The translations under genes and the position numbers were made by a program. Below are positions 11,501 to 19,945 of a stretch of DNA of 64,000 bases, one piece after another; within the stretch, counting starts at the first letter, position 1; each line of letters begins with the position of its first letter. The notes beneath the pieces are model-generated. The model searched no databases. It saw only the letters and a program-made list of their open reading frames with translations, and was not told where the DNA came from. The DNA is from Eutreptiella sp. 'Long Island Sound 2002' (taxonomy: Eukaryota > Euglenozoa > Euglenophyceae > Eutreptiales > Eutreptiaceae), in the NCBI GenBank assembly GCA_964036045.1, contig OZ038397.1:20151742-20215741 (forward strand). The letters are read 5' to 3'.

Positions 11501-13792
11501 CAGCTCGGCTTCGGTCAGTCCCTCCCCCTCTGTCGCGATGATTATATCATCTATGTACACACTCACGAAGGCACGAAGCTCAGGATGGGCTGTAAAAAGC
11601 ACATCCTCCATCATTCTTTGAAAAAATGAAGGAGCATTCTTCAGGCCCATGGGCATGACTGTCCACTGGACTGGGCCACATGGCGTGCACATACAGGTGA
11701 GAGGTCGGCTGTCCTTCCTCAACGGCATTTGGTGAAAGCCGTGACGGAGATCCAGCACAGAAAACAATCGACCTCTTGCCCTCTTGGCGATTTCCTCCTC
11801 AATGAGGGGCAGTGGGTGTGAATCCGCCTTGGTTTCGGCGTTGAGGTTGCGAAAATCAACAACCATTCGCCAACCATCAATAGTGTTCTGGTCTGCAGGC
11901 GGCGGCTTCGGGACTGTGAAGGGTGCACAGCACCATTCGCTGGTCATACAACCCTCAAGCCAACCAAATTCCCTGAGATTTCTCTCGATGATTTTTCTGA
12001 GGATCTCATGTTTATGTCCATGGTTCTCATAAGGACGCTGTTTCTTCGCCTTGTATCCTTCACGAAGCTCGATGAAGGCTTCACCGAACTGCCCACGGAC
12101 AGGGGGGTCCTTGGTCAACTTCCCTGAAAGGGTTGTGTCCTTCCGTTCCTCAAAAATCTTGTCTCTTTTCTTGGAACACAATTCAGTGTCCACCTGATCG
12201 CCAGGAATTACTGTCGAAAAAACTTTGGCGACTTCTTCGGCTTTGGCAGGAAGAATCTTCTTACGGATGTCCCTAAAAAGGTCCGTATCAACTGCCTCTT
12301 GAAGATAGGTGGGTCGAGTGTCGACATTCCAGAGATCATCTTCGTGATCCAGCTCCTCGAAAGGATCTATGAAAGCTTCCACACGGGGTTTTTCATAAAA
12401 AACTCTGAATTTGCGGCGCGATTTAAAATTTTTCTTCGCCTGTGCACTGAAGATTCTTTTCGATGTCGACCGTATTGGGGAAGAGGGAGACGAGGCGGAT
12501 CCATTTGACCTTGGATCACCTTGGGCATCTGACGGACAAAAATCAGAAAAAATAGATTCATCATCAGTACCACGCTCAACCTCAGATTCAGACCCAACAC
12601 ATGAATCTGTACCAGAATCAGCAGAATCAGAGCCAGAAAGCTTTCCGTCCACCAGGAATGCAAGCGAACTCCAGGACCGCTGTGGCAGGGGACCTGTGTC
12701 ATCCCTGGCATACAGCTTAATCTTCCTGGGAAGTTCGATGTAATCTACACAAATGTCTTGCAATTCCTGAAACCAAGGCTCATCGTCCCACAAGGGCACA
12801 ACTAAAATCGCCTGGGTTTTATCTTGCTTGATTTTGTGGATGACCTGCTGGATTAAGTGAAACGGAGGATTAATCCATAACTTCTTGTCCCATTTATGGG
12901 TCCAAGCATCGCTAAAATGCTTGTCAAAGCGCTTGTTCTTGCGGTTAGCAAAGGCATCATACTGTGGCCAAAAGGAATGGTGATCATGAAAATATTCACA
13001 AATCATGTCGCGCCATTTGTCGACAACTCTGTAGGATGAAGAGCGCCAGCGCGAAGGACGTCGTGGCTGGGAGTCCCTACGAAGACATTCTAACTGTCGG
13101 GAGTAATCGGCACTCCCATTCACCTCTGCAATGGTGACATCTTCGCCAAATTTTGGTGTAACTTTTCGCTTCAAAAATTCTTCTGCACTTTTAAACCCTG
13201 CGTGCAAAAAACGAAATTCAGGACGCTCCAAGGGACCTGACTCCAGCATAAAACAACGCCGATGACCTACAGGAGCCACCCTGTTCTTGCTAAGCCAAGG
13301 ATGGCCCAAGTAAAGGTCATACTTTATGTCAGCACGGTAGAAGTAGCATCCGTCATCCTTAAGGACAACTTCCTCCACATTACCTTCTTCCCAAAGGTCT
13401 TGAGCGACCAAATGAGTTGATATATAACAACCGCGTTGCCCACCTGCGAGAGAATGTCCAGAAACTCCCTCGAGGGTAACAGGATAAAGCGACTCAAACA
13501 CGCAGTCGTCGGGTAAGAATGAATTGGATTGGAGATTTACCTCTGATCCATTGTCACACAAACAAGTGGCGAGGTGGAAATTTCCCTTGCAATCAGAGAC
13601 CCACAGCTTTGTGACAAACTGACGGGCCCTGTGCTTGGACTGTACACCAACCTCGTCAACTACAACAGAAGGATCCGCAGCCGGATCTAGGGGAGAGGAG
13701 ACAAGCGACCCTACATCAAGTAGTGGTCGTTCAGGAGGAAACTGGGAATCATGCCTGAAATCGCCTGGGGAGGGGCGATTTTCGTGGCTCCC
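8579..13792 (-). CDS. pol: Element B pol polyprotein, expressed by readthrough of the gag UAG
   Basis: The frame continues directly from gag after the UAG at 13795-13793 and ends at TGA (8581-8579); there is no ATG start. Order on the minus strand: retropepsin-like protease with active-site Asp-Asn-Gly at 13555-13547, a flap-like Gly-Val-Ser-Gly and a Leu-Gly-His-Pro-Trp-Leu motif. Next is a phage-Dam-like domain (~12980-12665, Asn-Pro-Pro-Phe at 12871-12860). RT follows with Tyr-Ile-Asp-Asp at 11557-11546, then RNase H with Thr-Asp-Ala-Ser near 11060. Integrase has an HHCC region and a DDE core (Asp ~9943, Asp ~9736, Glu ~9630), then a GPF-type motif. A chromodomain (~9020-8890) and a basic tail end it. 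The protease would release the enzymes; the chromodomain may direct integration to marked chromatin, as known for chromoviruses. The Asn in the protease triad is unusual, since family members have Ser or Thr. Confidence 0.93.
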   Translation of the reverse strand, partial: GSHENRPSPGDFRHDSQFPPERPLLDVGSLVSSPLDPAADPSVVVDEVGVQSKHRARQFVTKLWVSDCKGNFHLATCLCDNGSEVNLQSNSFLPDDCVFESLYPVTLEGVSGHSLAGGQRGCYISTHLVAQDLWEEGNVEEVVLKDDGCYFYRADIKYDLYLGHPWLSKNRVAPVGHRRCFMLESGPLERPEFRFLHAGFKSAEEFLKRKVTPKFGEDVTIAEVNGSADYSRQLECLRRDSQPRRPSRWRSSSYRVVDKWRDMICEYFHDHHSFWPQYDAFANRKNKRFDKHFSDAWTHKWDKKLWINPPFHLIQQVIHKIKQDKTQAILVVPLWDDEPWFQELQDICVDYIELPRKIKLYARDDTGPLPQRSWSSLAFLVDGKLSGSDSADSGTDSCVGSESEVERGTDDESIFSDFCPSDAQGDPRSNGSASSPSSPIRSTSKRIFSAQAKKNFKSRRKFRVFYEKPRVEAFIDPFEELDHEDDLWNVDTRPTYLQEAVDTDLFRDIRKKILPAKAEEVAKVFSTVIPGDQVDTELCSKKRDKIFEERKDTTLSGKLTKDPPVRGQFGEAFIELREGYKAKKQRPYENHGHKHEILRKIIERNLREFGWLEGCMTSEWCCAPFTVPKPPPADQNTIDGWRMVVDFRNLNAETKADSHPLPLIEEEIAKRARGRLFSVLDLRHGFHQMPLRKDSRPLTCMCTPCGPVQWTVMPMGLKNAPSFFQRMMEDVLFTAHPELRAFVSVYIDDIIIATEGEGLTEAELVALHEKQLNQVLDILDANQLICGPKKGKLFLKSVEFCGSLLENGTRRPSPGKLIAIQKWKRPETITELRGFLGCCNFYHTFVPNYAKFAAPLTELLKVGRDAGKAGSKVRVKWTDECEEAFHHLKAALCEVATLHVPQFDKPFYIRTDASRYAIGAVLEQVDEATGDHYPLAFWSRKLAPRQMQWSPREQETYAIICALKKYQSWVGTNRVEVLTDHRSLEYWATEHIDTVASPAGRRARWHEFLSLFDLHVSYLPGKLNTVADALSRWAYPASEGLQSTNIHGTEQDRHVIIEWDQEEKRLIRRACMQCAVKQHALPCHDITAISDPAHAHEICTKSLKIREKVTDPSSGSVKRFDYTRRVSGFRLIQGIKRRDPAKTPPLPKDSLIIRDWTSDYLQDPMFKEVFGNLKSKDAHKDGIWSEYSLDGGKLWMEGKLCVPDALAPRVLNWWHKWESPHAHGRRLWSMIKHRLFGSRLYTHCMKVAAGCAQCAVATPPSAKKHGHLRPHPIPERLFNRVTSDFFYLGELDDEECHWTNKKVNGVLLIQCRHSGYIQLLPCNIESMTGKAAAKWCAQTWMGGWDVPSEVVTDSGKEYTSEWWRELCARLGIHHLRCEIHSHRALPGERAGRSIINMLRKELASEKDFHWLEVLFALLRRYHNTPLYHGLSPNEIVFGRKKCWWNMPLNNPRPCKDASLFLDDVQRADKTVSKLIDKHQADWLWVQNQGRKNPHNFEVDDRVWLRKSETTLDGDDKLLPLWEGPFAVTARLGENRWRIRVDVSREIDVSGDRLKREIPSPKDRVKPLFWTSKILSDRVIEGGKYELKRIVEAKRDAKGEWEFLCEWRGFDSSHNNWEPAQSFVHGYTKGFIDFLKKHPEIGVLLTDCLSKPDRQVESDGKRPVVNRDPAFYGPHQPHSRANPSILPPVVRPAQEPNEEPASSSAADLQRPSRTRARPDRLVVTCIRAWPNSGRSVVT
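12665..12980 (-). other. Phage-Dam-like (N6-adenine methyltransferase-like) domain in element B pol
   Basis: Between protease and RT the polyprotein has Tyr-Asp-Ala-Phe-Ala, then an Asn, a Trp, then Trp-Ile-Asn-Pro-Pro-Phe, then a hydrophobic strand ending Val-Val-Pro-Leu-Trp and a Trp-Phe. This spacing resembles the phage Dam family, in which Asn/Asp-Pro-Pro-Tyr/Phe is the catalytic motif. I see no clear glycine-rich AdoMet loop, so enzymatic activity is uncertain. Element A has the same motif order at the same place. The similarity is from memory of family patterns and was not computed. Confidence 0.55.
13758..13781 (-). promoter_or_regulatory. Stem-loop downstream of the gag UAG, candidate readthrough signal
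   Basis: On the minus strand the UAG (13795-13793) is followed by an 11-nt spacer, then a perfect 8-bp stem (13781-13774 with 13765-13758) around an 8-nt loop. An alternative 6-bp pairing of GGGGAG just after the stop with CUCCCC in the loop would give a pseudoknot-like fold, though the connecting loop of one nucleotide looks too short. Position and context resemble the recoding signals of readthrough retroviruses. Function is inferred. Confidence 0.6.
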
Positions 13793-16700
13793 CTAGGCGT
13801 TCTGACCTCCAGTAGCCGCGTTAATGTTGTGAACACACCCTGATTCGTCGATCCACTCCTCTTGGAACGGATCATCTGCTGGATTCAAGGCATTTTCAAC
13901 GTAATCTCGATCCGCATCGGACACCTGATCTGCACCTGAGACCTGATCCACACGATGGTTGCCTTTTCCACGTCCACGGCCACGGCCGCCGGATGATGGA
14001 CCTCCACCGTCGCCACGCCCTCTGCCCTTACCAGAGAAAGGGGTTCCCGAAGGATTTCCCTTACCTTTACCCTGGAATCCAGGAGCATTTCCCTTGTTTG
14101 TACCGGATTGAGGGGTTTGGCCTGGATTTCGATTTCCGCCTCCGGCGTTGCTATTGGGATTTGTCTGGCCATTCGGCTGGCCACCGGAGCCGGATGGAGT
14201 CCGATTTCCTTTGCCTTGGAACCCGCCAGGGCCTGCAGTATTTTCGTTTCCACCGGAGGGGGTCGGATTTCCTTTTCCAGCCTTCCCACCATGCACCTGT
14301 CTGTCATTCCTGTCTGAATTCTGCGGATTACTGATATTTTCACCAATCACCTTGTGATCGTAAGGAGACCATCGGTGATTACCAGTAGAATGCGACTTGG
14401 CTCGGTTCGTAGAACCTAACAGAAGGCAGATGCTACAGTGATCCTGAACATTCCGGGTGTCATTCACCTTTTTGTTGCCCTTTTGGGCCCCATTTTGGGT
14501 GTTTTGCTGGGTATTCTTGTTTCCTCCAAGACCCTCATGGAAATTCTGATTGGCGGCATCAGCGAGCCTCTCAACCTCTTCCCAGAGTTCCATTGGGGTG
14601 AACGAAAACACCCAGTTCCTGGCCTTCAGGCGAGTGCCATGGAAGCTTACTCCCCTGTTGAGAACTTGTACAAACAAGTCCCGATCTTCATGTTCATTGA
14701 ACTTGATTTTCCACGTGTTTTCAGTGAATTTCACCTTGGTAAACGACGTGGGGGAGCACTTTTGAAGTGCCTCCCTGACTGAAAACCGGTTGGCCGAGGC
14801 ATCAAAGCCGTCGACTTCTGCCCACCAGGTCTTGACCTTTTCTTCGGACTGTCTGTTCCGAAGGGTGGCGGCAGTTTCTGCGGGGATCTTGTCAAAAATC
14901 AGACTTTTCAGCTCGGCACTAGAAAATTTTTCGCCTGAATGTTCAGATTCTTCCACTAAATTCCAGAAACGCTGTCTCTTGTCTTGCACTTCATGCAAGA
15001 TTAATCGCGAGAATGAAGGAAAATTCTTCAACATTTGGTGGTAATGGTCCTCTGGCAGTCGGGATCCACGTACCTCCAACTGTTCCCACACCTCATCAAA
15101 GGTAAGAGGGGAACTTGTATCCTCACGATCACTCCAGGTCCTGAGCCAAGTGTTGGCCGGCGCTCCCTCAAGGCAATCCAAGAGGGCCATCAGGAACTGA
15201 TCATCTTGGAGTTTTTGAGTCTTAACCCACAGTCTGAATTCCCGTTGGAACTGAGGCCAACGTCTGGGATTCCCATTATACTTCGGTTGCTTGGCAACCT
15301 GACGAAGTCGCAATGAGGTAGGATTAAGAAATGATTCCAGCCCAACACCGGCCGTAATGGCAGACACCTTGGCGGCATCATTCGCCACACCAGCTCCGGC
15401 GAGGGTCTGGGCGAGCAACATCTGGGCTAAGGCATTGGGATCAACAACAGGAGGGACAGTACGGGAGGCAGTTCGCTTGGCATTCTGAGCCTCAGTCCTA
15501 GCCTTCGCCGTCATACTCTGAGATCGAGCCTTCGCCATCCTACTCCGATCTCGAGAGATTGTAACCCTTTCCCTTAGTTTGGTCCTGCTGATCCTTGCAT
15601 CGGTGGTCCTGGAGTCCACCGAAGGAGCAATTGAAAAAATTTCTGTCGCCTCCTCCGACGGTTCTGTTGCTTGTTCCACCGATGATGCGCCTTCAGATCT
15701 CATGTGTGTCTTGAAAAGATCTTTAATTCCCAGTGTTTGAATGATGAGTTGCATTTGATCTTTGAGCAATTGAAGCTCAGAATCTCGCTGGAATCTGCAA
15801 GAGCAGTCGGCAGGACAGTACATACCGTGTCCTGTAGGGCCTGAGCAGGCTGTCGGACCGCTGATCTCGGTGGTCCGCAGCCAGGAGTCCACTTGGGGAG
15901 CTCCTTCAGTCCTAATTTCCAGGCTTGCCTGCCTGGCTGCCTCTAAGATTCCTTCCTCAACCGCGGCGGCTAGATCGTCGCGGATGGAAACAGGAGGACG
16001 AGGGACGGAGGGCCCGGCAACAGGTGCCTTGGTCTTCTCCTTTGGGAAGGGACTTGCTTCCCAGATCTGCAAAAAAATGGCAAAACAGTCATCTTCTTGA
16101 GAACACCACCACATCCTGGAATTAATTTCTTCCTGAAGAAGGAAAAAATATTCAAATAAAAAATCAGAGGCGATTCTTTCTTGTCCGATCAGCCTAGACG
16201 TGGCTAAGAGACAAAGGGCCTCAAGCGCCTCAAGGTTACGGGTCACTTCTGAAGACAAATGGTTGTCCCATTGTGCCCAAGAGGCTGGTCGATTATAGGT
16301 AGGTACCTCACCTGGACCACCCATCTCAATGTCGTCAATGTCGGCGTCGATGGTCTCAAAATGTGGACATTGGTAAGGAGTGTTGGTACCCGCCAGCTCC
16401 GTAAGGTCCACCGGAGCGTTGCCATCGCCGTAGGCTGGGAGATTCCAGCTGCTTGATGGCCAATTTCGACTGGGATTCTGATTGTAATCTGGGCCTCCAC
16501 AGCTGCTGATTTGTGCCCTTCTTGGGCAATTTGGGCTTGCGCAAGGCATTCCTCTCAAGGCCTCGTTCGCACAGCACCACGGCAGCGTAATCGTTACGTC
16601 TCCGGAGGTGGCGGAGTCTACGGGGCCGTACTGAGGAGCTAGCTGTGGTTGGGACACCAAAGGAACAACATTCAGGTAGCCTCTGCTACCATGAAAGTGC

Positions 16701-16855
16701 TGCCCTGGGTCGTGGGAGGTGCCGGAGGGCTCGGAGCCGGCAAGACCAGTGGGGCAGGCACGCGAGGAGTCGACCTGAACGCTGTGGTTGGGTGTAGCAC
16801 CAGGTACACGAACACCAACGGAGGCAAGAGCGGCAACAACAGAAGCAAGATCCAT
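13793..16855 (-). CDS. gag: Element B Gag
   Basis: 1020 codons from ATG at 16855 to TAG at 13795-13793. The start lies inside the 5' LTR, and the frame runs through the PBS, as in yeast Ty1. The middle holds a basic stretch and then a capsid-like region: a Pro-Arg-Arg-Trp-Pro-Gln-Phe start, Leu-Asp-Cys-Leu-Glu-Gly-Ala-Pro, and long helical segments. Near the C-terminus there is a Cys-x2-Cys-x11-His-x4-His motif instead of the usual CCHC knuckle. A ~200-residue Gly/Asn/Gln/Pro-rich tail with Arg-Gly repeats follows and is likely to bind RNA. Gag would assemble the particle in the cytoplasm. The first ATG after the PBS would lose about 100 residues, so the LTR start is preferred. Confidence 0.92.
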   Translation of the reverse strand: MDLASVVAALASVGVRVPGATPNHSVQVDSSRACPTGLAGSEPSGTSHDPGQHFHGSRGYLNVVPLVSQPQLAPQYGPVDSATSGDVTITLPWCCANEALRGMPCASPNCPRRAQISSCGGPDYNQNPSRNWPSSSWNLPAYGDGNAPVDLTELAGTNTPYQCPHFETIDADIDDIEMGGPGEVPTYNRPASWAQWDNHLSSEVTRNLEALEALCLLATSRLIGQERIASDFLFEYFFLLQEEINSRMWWCSQEDDCFAIFLQIWEASPFPKEKTKAPVAGPSVPRPPVSIRDDLAAAVEEGILEAARQASLEIRTEGAPQVDSWLRTTEISGPTACSGPTGHGMYCPADCSCRFQRDSELQLLKDQMQLIIQTLGIKDLFKTHMRSEGASSVEQATEPSEEATEIFSIAPSVDSRTTDARISRTKLRERVTISRDRSRMAKARSQSMTAKARTEAQNAKRTASRTVPPVVDPNALAQMLLAQTLAGAGVANDAAKVSAITAGVGLESFLNPTSLRLRQVAKQPKYNGNPRRWPQFQREFRLWVKTQKLQDDQFLMALLDCLEGAPANTWLRTWSDREDTSSPLTFDEVWEQLEVRGSRLPEDHYHQMLKNFPSFSRLILHEVQDKRQRFWNLVEESEHSGEKFSSAELKSLIFDKIPAETAATLRNRQSEEKVKTWWAEVDGFDASANRFSVREALQKCSPTSFTKVKFTENTWKIKFNEHEDRDLFVQVLNRGVSFHGTRLKARNWVFSFTPMELWEEVERLADAANQNFHEGLGGNKNTQQNTQNGAQKGNKKVNDTRNVQDHCSICLLLGSTNRAKSHSTGNHRWSPYDHKVIGENISNPQNSDRNDRQVHGGKAGKGNPTPSGGNENTAGPGGFQGKGNRTPSGSGGQPNGQTNPNSNAGGGNRNPGQTPQSGTNKGNAPGFQGKGKGNPSGTPFSGKGRGRGDGGGPSSGGRGRGRGKGNHRVDQVSGADQVSDADRDYVENALNPADDPFQEEWIDESGCVHNINAATGGQNA
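16680..16691 (-). other. Element B primer-binding site (initiator Met-tRNA)
   Basis: TGGTAGCAGAGG on the minus strand directly follows the CA end of the 5' LTR and is complementary to the 3' end of animal-type initiator Met-tRNA including CCA. It also codes for gag residues, since the frame passes through it. Confidence 0.85.
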
Positions 16856-17214
16856 GTTGGTTGTTATCCGGCAGAAAATCCCAGTCTATGAAGGAAATTC
16901 AGGGGAATTATTCTAAGTACATCTGAGTGTCCAAAACTATCTGAAAAGATTTAAATAAATCCGATTTGGAAAAAAAGTATGTTCGATCTGGGTCGCGCAC
17001 GCGCACCAGGCATTCCAGGTAAATTATCGGAACGCGGCGGATTTACGATGAATGGACCGCGGAATCAGATCCGGCATCTCAGAAATATATAGGTCTAATC
17101 CTGAGACTGAGCTGGGAGGCGGCGATTACGCCGAAGCAAAGAAAATGACCAAAATGTAGCCAATCTGTGGCAGATCTGTGAAAATCTGAGCAGATGGGGC
17201 TAGCCGCACTTACA
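16692..17214 (-). repeat. Element B 5' LTR
   Basis: 523 bp, identical by eye to 6397-6919. On the minus strand it starts TGTAAG, has a TATA-like box at 17083-17091, holds the gag ATG at 16855 and ends TTTCA against the PBS. It would drive the genomic RNA. Confidence 0.95.
17083..17091 (-). promoter_or_regulatory. TATA-like box in element B 5' LTR
   Basis: TATATATTT on the minus strand, about 230 bp before the gag ATG, in an otherwise mixed-composition LTR. The start site is not known. Confidence 0.45.
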
Positions 17215-17219
17215 CAGTG
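17215..17219. repeat. Target-site duplication of element B, right copy (CAGTG)
   Basis: Second copy of the 5-bp duplication, directly after the right LTR of B, within the RNase H end of element A. Confidence 0.93.
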
Positions 17220-18219
17220 CTGAGGGTTTGGAGAATTTCTTTATACTCTGACTGATAGTCGGTTAGACTCCAACCCTCCAGGATTCCAGCAGTGCGCATG
17301 GACAGGTCAAGCTGGACATCCATACGCTGGAAAGCCTCTTTGGCGAGTGCTTCAGAGCTCTCACCTATAAGCGCATCGAAGTTATTGCGCGATATATAGT
17401 CAGACAGTTCATTTTTTATACCAGGGATATGATGAACTGTCAGCCTGAACTGGCTCAGGTAAGTCCACCACCGCTTTAGCTTTGCTTTCTCTGGTGGTGG
17501 GCCCTTCTGAAAAGACTTCACAGGTTCCTGGTCACATAGCCAGACAATAGGGTTAGATCCCACGAGTCGGGATCGTGATGAAAGCACCAACATACCGGCC
17601 AGGAGTTCCTGGTCATAGGTGCTGTAATTGGAACGCGCTTGGTTCCATTTCCAGTTCCAGTGTCCCAGTGGCACCAGCCGCCACTCACTGGTAGGATAGT
17701 CATGTTTCAGAGAGCCATCACGGTTCAGTCCGCTAGTACGATAATGGCAGTGGGTCAGTTCAGCTGGGTTAAGCTCCTGCCATTGGTAGATCGTTCCACC
17801 CTCCCCTACATCACTGGCATCAGTGATCAGGACTATCTCGCCCTTAGGGCGAGGCACTCCCAGGCAGTTGGAGGAGGCAATTTTCTTCTTCAACTCCTGG
17901 AAACATTCCTCTTCTCTGGCGGTCCACCTCCAGGGAGTAGTTTTCTTTATTAGGTCAGTGAGGGGGGCAGAGGAGTAGGTAAAATTGTGCATGTGACGCC
18001 GATAGAAATTACAGGCGCCCACAAAACTCCTCACATCGGGTAGACCCTTCTTAGGGTCATCGCGAATCTGCATGTCCTGTAGGGGCTGCATCTTAGACGC
18101 GGCTGGTTTCCACCAGCCATACCCCACATCGAAACCCAAATATTCCATCTCTTCTTTCATAAACTCACACTTTTCGAGTTTGATTTCGGAGATGGTTTTA
18201 TTGACAAACAGTGAAAAAC
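17220..18219 (-). pseudogene. pol: Element A pol: RT thumb and RNase H
   Basis: The frame contains Leu-Glu-Lys-Cys-Glu-Phe and Tyr-Leu-Gly-Phe (RT connection), then Val-Gly-Ala-Cys-Asn-Phe-Tyr-Arg-Arg. RNase H follows with Ile-Thr-Asp-Ala-Ser, a Tyr-Asp-Gln-Glu-Leu segment, a Cys-Asp-Gln-Glu position and Ile-Pro-Gly-Ile-Lys-Asn. It is separated from the RT core by a single-base frameshift around 18205-18219 next to an A5 run. The 3' side is cut by element B at the CAGTG site. Confidence 0.88.
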
Positions 18220-19945
18220 TCACGGAGGAGAAGGACATGGTCCTCTTGGGTATTAGTACCCAAACTCACGTCGTCGATGTGGGCCTCCATTTCTGCACCC
18301 CGAGAAATCAACTCCTGTACTAGAGGCCTGCGCCTCATTATGTACAAAATTTTGTTCATTAGCTCCTGGAAGAGCGCTGGGGCATTAGTCACCCCGAAAG
18401 GCATGACCTTCCACTTAAAGACACGACCCTTAGGGGTTATAAAAGCCAACAGCTGCTGAGCTGCGGCGGTTAGGTCAACCTGCCAGAAACCAGAGCGTTT
18501 GTCCATTTTGGTCTTGTACCTGCATTTGGCAATACGCTCCAGGGTACTTTCCATGTTAGGAATACTCCCTGAGTGGTTCTGGGTTTTCTTGTTGACCTCA
18601 CCATAGTCAACAACTAGTCGCAGGGCAGTCGACCCTGGTTTAGCAACAAGGAAACAGGGACTGCAGTGATGGGGGTAGTCCCCCTCCTTATATTCCTCAA
18701 CGAGCCCAGCATCAATACATTCCTGGATCTGGCGCTCGATTTCTTCAACCTGTTCTTGTGGAGCGGGATAGGGACGACGCCTCACTCGCGTCTTTTCAAA
18801 TTCAGGTTTCAGTTTCAGGTCCATCTGGACCAGTTTTTTGCAAGAGAGGGGGGGTGGCAAGGCGCCAAACACCTCCTCATAGGTTGTCAGCAGTTTCTTC
18901 AGTCGGGGGTCAAGGTTAAGACTCTCGAGTTTCTGCAGGAAATCCTCCTCAGCATGGAGGTTGCTCTTTCCATGTTCTTTCTTTTTATGCCGATCAGAAG
19001 TTTCGGCAGGCACAGTACCATCGTCCCACTCAGGGGAACATTGCTGCCCATAGTGCAGAGAATACACTAGCGGTATCTCAGGATCAGGCAGCGTATAGGA
19101 ATCGTCATCCTCCTCAGACCAGATGGAGGATTTCCAGGTCTGTCTGAGGTATTGCAGCCGCTCTTGGCGCTCAATACCTTCGGCTTTCAGGTACAACAGC
19201 CGTCTGAGTTCCTGAGTGTCGTGCTCAGACAGTGGCATGTTATTAGAAGCAGGCCGCGCCACAGCATCAGGACTCCGGGCCACGGTTTCACCTGTGTGCA
19301 TAGGCTGCATGTGTAGTACTGGCTTCCCAATAGGGGAAGCGGGTTCTGAGGTCGATTCTAGATCTACCTCCTCCAGCAACAGTTGGGCTAGGAAGGCACT
19401 ATGTTTTAGGTCAACACAGCTGGGATCAACAGGAGGAATAGTGCTGGCGATCTCAGACAGTTGGTCGTCAGCATCCTCCTTAACAGCTGCAGGTTCCTGA
19501 TAGCCATCGGGAGATTCACACCCTGTAAGTGTGCCAGATAGGTGCTCAGAAGATCGATTTTTGAGATCAGGAAGGGTCAGGCCACGATTTTCGGCCATGA
19601 CCTCTTTCAGTAGCACCTGGTCTAGGTCACACAGGGGTACAGGATTGAGAGATCCATCAACGATGGATAAGAAACTGGCCCACTCAGGGGCCTGCATAGC
19701 TGTGTCTGAGTCCTCAGGCACATAGATGGGACCGTCGGGGAGTTGCACTCTTCCCACGGTCATTCGATCTAGCATACGGCGCCAGTAAGCGTGTTCACCA
19801 GAGCAGCCCCAGTCAGGGGTGCACATGACAACCCTTCCTCCCTCATAAGCGATTTTGGTTAGAACCGTCGCGAGCAGGGAGAAGGGAGGGTTAGCATACG
19901 CTAGGCCCATTGCTTTCCAGAAGAAACGGAAAGCGTTGTTTAAAA
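18205..19945 (-). pseudogene. pol: Element A pol: Dam-like domain (second half) and RT core
   Basis: The frame begins in the Dam-like domain (Asn-Pro-Pro-Phe at 19892-19881, then a strand and Trp-rich segment). A long acidic linker and the RT follow: Val-Val-Asp-Tyr-Gly-Glu-Val-Asn, Met-Pro-Phe-Gly-Val-Thr-Asn-Ala-Pro and the catalytic box at 18281-18270. That box reads His-Ile-Asp-Asp, so the usual Tyr/Phe is His. Frameshifts bound it on both sides, near 19938-19950 and near 18212. Confidence 0.88.

Larger units (their letters stand above)
6397..17214 (-). mobile_element. Element B: intact, very young Ty3/gypsy chromodomain retrotransposon
   Basis: The element is 10,818 bp on the minus strand. 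It has two 523-bp LTRs with TG...CA ends that I find identical by eye, a 5-bp duplication, a PBS next to the 5' LTR and a polypurine tract next to the 3' LTR. Gag (1020 codons) and a pol frame of about 1737 codons are open throughout apart from one UAG between them. Domain order is gag, protease, Dam-like domain, RT, RNase H, integrase, chromodomain. Identical LTRs and open frames indicate a recent insertion and possible activity. It lies inside, and in the same orientation as, the older element A. Confidence 0.95.
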
